Assembly: GCA_910580205.1 (NCBI GenBank)
Contig: CAJTVP010000002.1
Span: 94,586-158,585, forward strand
DNA: 64,000 bases
DNA from: an uncultured Eggerthellaceae bacterium
GTDB taxonomy: Bacteria > Actinomycetota > Coriobacteriia > Coriobacteriales > Eggerthellaceae
Direction of reading: 5' to 3'
Below are positions 59,701-64,000 of the stretch, piece by piece. Below the pieces are notes generated by a model, which did no database searches, had not been told where the DNA came from, and was given only the letters and a program-made list of their open reading frames with translations. Every line of letters starts with the position of its first letter. Within the stretch, counting starts at the first letter, position 1. A program made the translations under genes and the position numbers.

Positions 59701-61825
59701 TCTGAACGGCGGTTCTTTGGTTGACCCGATGGGCAATGTGACGAAGTACACGGCCGGAACGGAGGTCATGCTCCCCGTTGCCAAGCGCAATCATCGCACA
59801 TTTTTGGGCTGGTATGACAATGAACGCTGCGAGGGTGATCCGGTGGAAGCCATCGCCGCTGGTGACTGGGGCGACAAAGAGTTCTGGGCGAAGTGGGAGG
59901 CCATCACCTACAGCGTCACGTTGTATCCCGAAGAGGGCACGTTCGCAGAGGGCGTGGCCGATACGTTCATGTACGAATCCGGCATAGGCGCCGTGCTCCC
60001 TGATGGCGACGACATCTTCCGCGAGGGGTACGCCTTCTCTGGATGGTATGAGAATGAGTTTTCTCGCGCAGGTGCCGTGACGGTCATCACTGGCATGGAT
60101 ACGGGAGATAAAGAGTTCTGGGCTCAGTGGACGCCCGCCGTCTATGATGTGACGCTGACGCTCAACAAGGGCAAGCTGGTGGTGGGTGAGAACGATGTGC
60201 ACACCCACCGATTCGGCGCAGAGATAACGCTGCCCAAAGCGGAGCGGCTGGGCTATGAGTTCGGCGGTTGGTATGCCAGCCCTGACTTCGCGGGCGATCC
60301 GGTGACGACCATCGGGGCTGAGGAGACGGGCGCTAAGCAGTATTGGGCGAAGTGGGATCCCCTCACCTATGATGTGACCTTCAACATGGGCGCGGACGAA
60401 GCGGGCAACACGCCGCCGAGCGCCATCGACCTTGATGGTTATGAGTCTCACACGACGGGCACCACCACCCCTCTTCCCGGTGCGGATGTGATGGTGTGGC
60501 CTGATCACTCCTTCGTGGGGTGGTATGAGGATCCTGATTTTTCCGGAACGCCATTGACGGAGATCAGCTCCGAGCGCTATGGCGAAGTGATCCTGTACGC
60601 TCGCTGGGTGACGGGACGGGCATGCGCCCTGTATCTCCACAGCAATGGAGGCGCGTTCGCGTCCCCGCCCCAGACCGTCTATCCCTTAGGGGACGATGGC
60701 TTTGAGGTGGGGCATGAAGTGGCTCTGCCCAGCGACATCACCCGCGAAGGGTACGCTTTCGAGGGCTGGTATGAACGGGCGGACTTCGCGGGCGATCCCG
60801 TGAACAGCATCGCTTTGGCCGAGGGTGGGAAAGACCTGTATGCGAAGTGGGCGTTGGAGGAATATGGGATCTCTTATGAGCTCAATGGCGGGGCATGGGT
60901 TGAGGGTTTCACGCCGCCTGAGCGTTACACCGTGGAGTCGGAAGATGTCCATCTCCCCGGTGCGGACGCCCTTTCTTATGAGGGATGCTCGTTCATGGGG
61001 TGGTACGCGGATGAGAGCTTGGAGGGCGATGCCGTTGCCGTGGTGGCCAACGGCGCGACGGGGGACAAGAGGTTCTGGGCCAAATGGCAGGATGATGTTG
61101 CGCCTCCGCTTCCGGAGCTGAAGATATCCTCTCTTGACCTCGCTGGATTCGGCGCTGCGACTGTCACATGGAATGATGCTGGCTGCGGGCGCATTGAGAT
61201 GCCGCGGGCTGCCATGCCGAAGAGCAAGGATGATTTCGATATCCACGTGCCGGATGGCGTGTATGTCCATTCCATCACATTGAAGGAGCGCACCTATTTG
61301 CATCCGCTCGCATTCTTGGCTCGCGCGCCGGAAGCGGCGTCCAAGGAGCCTGATGTGTGGGCCATCGAGCTTCGGCGTGAGGCGGATGCGGAGAACCCGG
61401 ACGCGCGGAAGGTGTACACCCTTGAGATCGTTCCTCTGGATGATGGCGAACCGGGGACGCCTGATGTGCCCGACAAGCCTGATGTCCCTGATGTTCCTGA
61501 CGTGCCTGACACCCCCGACACCCCCGACACGCCTGACACGCCTGACACGCCGAATGTGCCCAGTGAGCCTGGCACTCCGGATGCGCCTGGCGTGCCCAGT
61601 GGGCCGGGCGTGGGAACCCTTCCTGGTGGCGGTTCTAGTGGTGGCTCTGGTGGTGGCTCTGGCGACGGCGGAGGTGGTGGGCAGGGCGGTTCTGCCGGCG
61701 CAGACGACGATGCCGCTTTGGCGCAGACCGGTGATGATGCTGGGGCTTCATTGATGGCGTTCGGGTTGCTGGGGGCGTTCGCTGCTCTTGCGGCCGTCGT
61801 TCTTTGGCGCCGTCGTGCTGAGTGA
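53726..61825 (+). CDS. Giant wall-anchored M26-like zinc protease with InlB-type repeats
   Basis: 2,699 residues from GTG 53726, with AGGAGG 9 bases upstream. Order: signal peptide (about 1-44); Glu-rich coiled region (about 90-170); central zinc-protease part with SHELAHAIDNDIFLGGD (His857, Glu858, His861; Glu880 as third ligand), as in M26/ZmpA-type peptidases; GLUG-like segments (about 1195-1640); seven repeats of about 75-80 residues ending in KW or RW (about 1903-2457; GYxFxGWY...LYAKW), the Listeria-Bacteroides type; a Pro-Asp-rich then Gly-rich stalk; and the sorting signal LAQTG (2665-2669) with membrane helix and Arg tail. It is probably sorted by a class-E-type sortase. A host-protein target is likely, unspecified. 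Confidence 0.88.
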   Translation: MPRNFRTKTHTCGRIALSILLAMAMLMPAFPLSEVIPVSEALASEAAGTTEAALSEASVDDQSDSTIAPNRVSAILPLDGSTVDAQGMITAGDGGQDALQKIEETCGNCLDEDGSLVEEERQRQEEADKQAEEALAQLPEITEGDVARIQERAEEEEMEGLTPDPSLTDEDIIAEQGAAEGIGGVVGRFAQAVAAMAAPGDLSVESIRASTEYSGETVLKDVQYMRALDEVGDLRESLYIGDPGEELNTANRLIYVKMYRMPSFYAKMVSGKRTESGQYILTLLLPQSKGEAQKTVDVVYARSGVSATSGYAHATWTNPVNDDTILTSLKDVDGYDPAKNNAYLNAYKLAPFASFEDIVKSGNAIPADSALATKTIRELWPVHEEQGMKVSLFEGEETGIVRNLVCFSDDTSQTFDLDYVGTHQLAASYTMKDTGVLYQPDFWVLGEGARPGIERIASFIRSKTWNGWLAALDKRTTIHRSVRDHFDVDMHKNAEQVAANLVSNIDGWTATASGVMAWNSLIEQAEEAAPNDGYFDIDKLTPQRKMFNLLFLYAYYERFFDFDMGGNDQVGFQNNANAFLVLAFRGSVVGQKCSLENMTAMVHKSWVPNFALEDKLSSTVLRSPVFQPFTGFSTAGSFVEKLVRRTSNFTDTADWFAGYMDTIAYYQEYKPPELADGPDVGQMKWRGWHQASRPVFQDQLLLWLTMKPGAQYFAATSLIIATGSTGIYMSNAADMNDANREWFKKKMDERFVYAAQYASTVAGIVGVEKANKVCAVTFDQKSSKLDGGTSWMEREKLWGKKLSVDPYHKDFSDTAGLYNSSGQGAAAMTLNISLEKKRIFFLCYASLNCAWHYYWSHELAHAIDNDIFLGGDRRGSHNTEDYTDGLLTQGHGAMSYVMNLSYDYKRTDDIMSNLTRERISSKEKLDDYYKKLYQTLDVMDYAALKAFLRLDKDEQNAVASQIRYDGQNGNSAQDTGATATILRSRSSVLASYDGTAASAPLNVQVFNDGSRKFKTVEEVYDNQIFLHPGVPENGSITWLWANYVADDLRGVWWHPVHCNGNRPDSRSFKLQMYRMMGTDGLDGFAEFGRNGGGGDLYKLNKITGADSFRDWRLSQWRAIEENQDKLAYCDFDALVSKFETALKTDAGKGDRNLTQMHSLRVRMLYLTKHLTDDFRYGLYDDQTPVKHIKTAEDLLAIANDPFGNYVLDDDVCVDSVTAQAVNNCLINTTFFGKLDGRGHKIYAVQDVLPYIFSGTKQAYIKDLVLGGAGSANPSKTVSNSEYENITYTKFERDIYSVEDFVRINNDLRMGVDAFRLQADLDFTEWSTANAAGAKQLSVVTQLMAGTSTERKSFMGGGHKITGLSGVALFNKVVFTDFADLEIEHCDNKQNAASAKDGPGDTVAIVARRSAKSTFEDLFFDAVSIQGRWRVGFVVGDDGGINGTGAESRIGGSQFRRIQVTGGTVAMGAGNAAGCYAGFIAGRVVESELQDIFVEGSLTSCGVSSGGVVGAITRSAKLDRCVSRVAVTSTVTGNNGVLLGDIENTTLNNNIYIPENTKISHCFGLGKAGVNVGRLAKMTAPAQDAFENCFEDAAISTGVTLVGESAPGVAFARTDLRIVAKDAEGNPLTEKYNLPNLRNNDAFYKERGFSADVWEFDPTINIGYPMLRFVGNRDTFFDYDMDFRIDFKNEELQFWGSSFDPTKVAIYNLPFRVMRDVPQQGLKPGDWMDVDFMGNAFFNLISPNPDSIDISEIIEYEKFKNEETASKGTRSVSLYYDIRTSGKLYSYEKSLEVPPRLPNPYAASLRGVRADSSGQGAIRLVSVAAYDVASQLEYRKVRDVPAVDASVAMNEATAQDSAATPWVPMTSVLTRAEPGIYEIRVAATDSSFASYPSEVTVEPYDESLVTFDLVLDANGGSWAEDVDVPDVYHSEHAIKLPTSDDVYRNGYTFDGWFYKDEAGNFTGSAVTEIPSGKTGAQDLYAKWNPITYGVKLNLNGGSLVDPMGNVTKYTAGTEVMLPVAKRNHRTFLGWYDNERCEGDPVEAIAAGDWGDKEFWAKWEAITYSVTLYPEEGTFAEGVADTFMYESGIGAVLPDGDDIFREGYAFSGWYENEFSRAGAVTVITGMDTGDKEFWAQWTPAVYDVTLTLNKGKLVVGENDVHTHRFGAEITLPKAERLGYEFGGWYASPDFAGDPVTTIGAEETGAKQYWAKWDPLTYDVTFNMGADEAGNTPPSAIDLDGYESHTTGTTTPLPGADVMVWPDHSFVGWYEDPDFSGTPLTEISSERYGEVILYARWVTGRACALYLHSNGGAFASPPQTVYPLGDDGFEVGHEVALPSDITREGYAFEGWYERADFAGDPVNSIALAEGGKDLYAKWALEEYGISYELNGGAWVEGFTPPERYTVESEDVHLPGADALSYEGCSFMGWYADESLEGDAVAVVANGATGDKRFWAKWQDDVAPPLPELKISSLDLAGFGAATVTWNDAGCGRIEMPRAAMPKSKDDFDIHVPDGVYVHSITLKERTYLHPLAFLARAPEAASKEPDVWAIELRREADAENPDARKVYTLEIVPLDDGEPGTPDVPDKPDVPDVPDVPDTPDTPDTPDTPDTPNVPSEPGTPDAPGVPSGPGVGTLPGGGSSGGSGGGSGDGGGGGQGGSAGADDDAALAQTGDDAGASLMAFGLLGAFAALAAVVLWRRRAE

Positions 61826-61935
61826 AAGGGACGTTCCAAAAAAACGCTCATTCGAGATATAGATGAGGACCAAAAAGGCTTTTTCGCGTGAACGGCGCAT
61901 GTGAAGGGCGATGAGCGAGCTCTCAGGAACGTTCA
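61826..61935. repeat. Short relative of the palindromic repeat family, copy D
   Basis: gggacgttccaaaaaaacgc, then tcattcga, starts directly after the protease stop and matches the left ends of copies B and C. The right end (gatgagcgagctctcaggaacgttc) is an imperfect inverse. The interior is only about 60 bases. It may serve as a terminator. The rest of the gap to 62101 shows nothing recognisable. Confidence 0.4.
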
Positions 61936-62100
61936 CAGCGGCTGGCCCTGCCTATCAATGCGCTCGCAGAGATGGTGATGAGGGGAACGATCGGATGATC
62001 AGGTCAGCCGACGCTGGATTCCATGCACCATCTCCACGGGCTCATGCGAGATCCGCCTTTGGACTCTAGGGTATCCAAAGGACGCGGAGAAGGCTGGGTG

Positions 62101-63393
62101 TCATGCTTCGGTCGAGGAGGCTTCAGACACGCAAGAAAAAACCGGCGCGCCTTCTTTCTCCTTTTGCTGGGAAGCGTTCATCTTGTGGTTCGCGGCGGAG
62201 CGGACAGCCCACAGCAGGCCGAGAAGAGCGATGATGATGAGAGCCGCTGAGATGTACATCGCTATGACATAGCTGTCGGTCAGGTCATAGGCCAAGCCCC
62301 ACAAAGGAGCGCCTATGGCTTGGCCGAGGACGCAGGCCATGGAGACCAATCCCCAAATGCTCGCATAGTCGCGCGTGCCGAACACGGTTTGCGTCACCAT
62401 GGGGGCGAACACGGAGGCGTTGGCATTGCCTAAAGACATGAGGATCAGGGCGAGGCAAATGAAGGGGATCTGGTTCGTCATGGGTAGCAGAAGGAACGAG
62501 ATGGCGTAGATGATCGAGCACAGAGCCAGCGACTTCGCGAGCCCAAGCTTGTCGGTGATGGCACCCGCGCCGATGTTGGTGACGATGATCCCAGCGGATA
62601 TCACCGACATGAAGACGCCCGCCATGATGGCATCGAATCCGATGGAGACGAAATAGGCTGCCAGGTGCTGAGAGATCATGAACGCGCCCGTGAGAAGGAT
62701 GAACGCGAAGACGACGATCCACATCTGAGGCATGCGCAACGCTTGTCGGTATGGGATGCCCGACGGCTCTGAAGCCACTTCGACCCTCGCGTTTGCGCTG
62801 TCCACGCCATAAGGCGCCAGTCCAACATCGGATGGATAAGACCGCAGCAAGAAGATGCCCACGGGAGTGGTGAGCGCGCAGACGACCGCGCCCAAGAGGA
62901 CATAGCCCGCCTCCCATCCATTGTTGATGATGAATTGCGGGAAGATCAGGCTGAGCACCATGCCGATGGTGCCTCCGCAGGCTGCCGCCAACCCCATGAT
63001 GAGACCGTTCTTCTTGGCGAACCAGCTGGACACGATGACGGGCATGGCTGCATAGCTGCACCCGAAAAATCCCAACCCCACCAAGCATCCGACCCCATAG
63101 AAAGCCGGGAGGCTATGGCAAAGAGACAAAGCAGCCATGGCGGCACCGGTCCACAGACCGCCGAAGATGACGAAGGGGCGCGTGCCGAAGCGCTCGATCA
63201 GACGCCCGTAGATGGGCAGGGTGATGGTGCCGACCACCGTGATGAGGCTGAAGTACAAAGAGAACGTGGATCGGTCGAATCCCAACTCCGTCGTGACGGG
63301 ATCCATGAAGAATCCGAAGCTCACGGTGCCTGCGATCATAGCGCTCATCACCAAGCACGCAGCGATAGCCGTCATCACATATCGTCTGTTCAT
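62101..63393 (-). CDS. MFS transporter, oxalate/formate antiporter-like
   Basis: 430 residues with 12 hydrophobic segments. GRLIERFGTRPFVIFGG is the A-like loop motif after helix 2, and ITDKLGLAKSLALC its repeat after helix 8. The family is that of OxlT/monocarboxylate-like permeases, abundant in Eggerthellaceae next to molybdenum dehydroxylase genes. It is divergent from the molybdoenzyme at the window end, so it may import that enzyme's aromatic substrate (inference). Confidence 0.9.
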   Translation of the reverse strand: MNRRYVMTAIAACLVMSAMIAGTVSFGFFMDPVTTELGFDRSTFSLYFSLITVVGTITLPIYGRLIERFGTRPFVIFGGLWTGAAMAALSLCHSLPAFYGVGCLVGLGFFGCSYAAMPVIVSSWFAKKNGLIMGLAAACGGTIGMVLSLIFPQFIINNGWEAGYVLLGAVVCALTTPVGIFLLRSYPSDVGLAPYGVDSANARVEVASEPSGIPYRQALRMPQMWIVVFAFILLTGAFMISQHLAAYFVSIGFDAIMAGVFMSVISAGIIVTNIGAGAITDKLGLAKSLALCSIIYAISFLLLPMTNQIPFICLALILMSLGNANASVFAPMVTQTVFGTRDYASIWGLVSMACVLGQAIGAPLWGLAYDLTDSYVIAMYISAALIIIALLGLLWAVRSAANHKMNASQQKEKEGAPVFSCVSEASSTEA

Positions 63394-63423
63394 TTCTTGC
63401 TCCTCTCATTTTTCCGGAGGAGT

Positions 63424-63450
63424 ATAGGAACCGTCAAAAACCGTTCCTAT
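63424..63450. promoter_or_regulatory. Inverted repeat between MFS and molybdoenzyme genes
   Basis: ataggaac and gttcctat are perfect 8-base arms separated by 11 bases, about 30 bases upstream of the MFS start. It may bind a regulator shared by the divergent genes. The rest of this 200-base gap holds no gene. Confidence 0.45.
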
Positions 63451-63594
63451 GGAGAATCTTCCAAAAGGATGTCGCGTTCTTTGGAGGAATCTCCGTTACG
63501 CCCTATCGAAGCCCTTCCTAGGATTGAACCAAAGCCGGATGAAAGCCATGGGGCCCAGGCGCAGACCGGCATTCATCGAATGAGGAGGGGGACG

Positions 63595-63738
63595 ATGAGC
63601 GACGAGACTATCCAAGACGAGCAGATCCGCGAGATGGACGAGAGGCTGGCTGAGGAAGCTGGCTTCACTGCCGAAGCGGCCTTCGATGAGCGCGAAGCAG
63701 CCCACGATGCCGCCGAAGAAGCGGCTCAAGACGAATGA
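63595..63738 (+). CDS. Small acidic 47-residue protein upstream of molybdoenzyme
   Basis: ATG 63595 follows GAGGAGGGGG; the stop is 27 bases before the molybdoenzyme ATG. The sequence is very acidic and Ala/Glu-rich (MSDETIQDEQIREMDERLAE..., no Cys), probably one long helix. Likely co-transcribed. It might be an assembly factor for the enzyme, or simply a small unknown protein. Confidence 0.65.
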   Translation: MSDETIQDEQIREMDERLAEEAGFTAEAAFDEREAAHDAAEEAAQDE

Positions 63739-63765
63739 GCCCGACCAGAACGGAGAGGAGAGGGC

Positions 63766-64000
63766 ATGGAATACAACAACGAGTACAACTTGGATCTGTA
63801 TCCAAAGAAGCTGCATTGGAAAGAAGGAGATCTCACAGCCACCCGCACTACGATGTGGTCGGGACCGGGATGTCATGAGGGATGCCAAGTCATCTTCTAT
63901 ACCGATGATGACGGCAAGCTGGTGAAGGTGGAAGGCGATCCGAATTCGCCGTTCAGTCAAGGTCGACTCTGCATGCGCTGCCTGGAGCTGCCGGAGCTGG
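63766..64000 (+). CDS. Molybdopterin oxidoreductase, catechol-dehydroxylase-like, N-terminal part
   Basis: ATG 63766 behind GGAGAGG; 78 residues before the window ends. There is no Tat signal. WSGPGCHEGCQVIFYTDDDG, then VKVEGDPNSPFSQGRLCMRC, gives the C-x3-C ... C-x2-C pattern that binds the 4Fe-4S cluster at the start of DMSO-reductase-family enzymes. The wording of the motif resembles cytoplasmic catechol dehydroxylases of gut Eggerthellaceae and related transhydroxylases. The neighbouring divergent MFS permease fits. The substrate is unknown, and the identification rests on the N-terminus only. Confidence 0.7.
   Translation, partial: MEYNNEYNLDLYPKKLHWKEGDLTATRTTMWSGPGCHEGCQVIFYTDDDGKLVKVEGDPNSPFSQGRLCMRCLELPEL

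Noticed and set aside
58307..60640. 777-codon minus-strand ORF inside the giant protease gene
   Set aside because: Antisense to the repeat region, with no recognisable domain; a shadow of regular codon use in the repeats.
61498..61615. Tandem cpGAc-rich repeat as a separate DNA element
   Set aside because: It encodes the Pro-Asp-Thr stalk of the surface protease in frame, so it is a protein linker repeat.
1..64000. CRISPR array or cas genes
   Set aside because: No series of regularly spaced identical short repeats and no cas-like protein were seen.

Overview
The window looks like a chromosomal segment of a Gram-positive, anaerobic actinobacterium of class Coriobacteriia, most likely family Eggerthellaceae. 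This is inferred from gene content: a Tat-exported DMSO-reductase-family operon, a second molybdenum enzyme resembling catechol dehydroxylases beside an MFS permease, a BaiCD-like flavin oxidoreductase, and a giant wall-anchored M26-like protease. Base composition is a mosaic. Roughly 1-11 kb and 42-47 kb are visibly AT-richer, while 23-41 kb and 48-53 kb are GC-rich. This suggests a core backbone interrupted by acquired DNA. Genus cannot be decided from sequence alone.

Layout. (1) 1-22 kb is an accessory and defence zone. It holds the 3' end of hsdR coupled to two zinc metallopeptidases, a lysin fragment, three copies of a ~220-bp palindromic repeat, a VOC-nitroreductase fusion, two adjacent HNH proteins, MsrAB, paralogous membrane proteins, a GmrSD-type DUF262/DUF1524 protein, and an HTH/Ser-Thr kinase pair. 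(2) 22-32 kb is housekeeping and membrane genes (PadR/DUF1700 pair, ThpR, ZIP transporter, ene-reductase, a DNA-uptake-like metallo-beta-lactamase lipoprotein, ferritin-like protein, patatin) plus a solitary TIR-like protein. (3) 32.5-41.6 kb is core metabolism: argGH, tilS, maf, 5-FCL, a LysR regulator, cysK and tRNA-Gly(TCC). The argGH pair is preceded by a 31-codon leader ORF rich in arginine codons that overlaps an intrinsic terminator. (4) 41.6-52.5 kb is an apparent island bounded by a nearly identical 165-bp direct repeat, a duplicated piece of a flavodoxin gene. It carries a DMSO-reductase-like operon (anchor, SMR exporter, catalytic subunit, Fe-S subunit, TorD chaperone) under a structured leader, fpg, a MarR-controlled radical-SAM/nitroreductase operon, and two copies of a Y1-transposase element with 25-27 bp inverted ends. 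(5) 52.5-64 kb has a TetR/flavodoxin pair, the 2,699-residue surface protease, an MFS permease, a 47-residue acidic protein and the start of a molybdopterin oxidoreductase cut by the window edge.

The strongest novel candidate is the argGH leader. A small ORF ends in a cluster of Arg codons, three of them consecutive CGA, lying on the 5' arm of a terminator hairpin. This is the architecture of ribosome-mediated attenuation, here apparently sensing arginine. Next are the dms leader RNA (a 10-bp outer stem enclosing a terminator), the direct repeats bounding the 10.6-kb island, and the palindromic repeat family.
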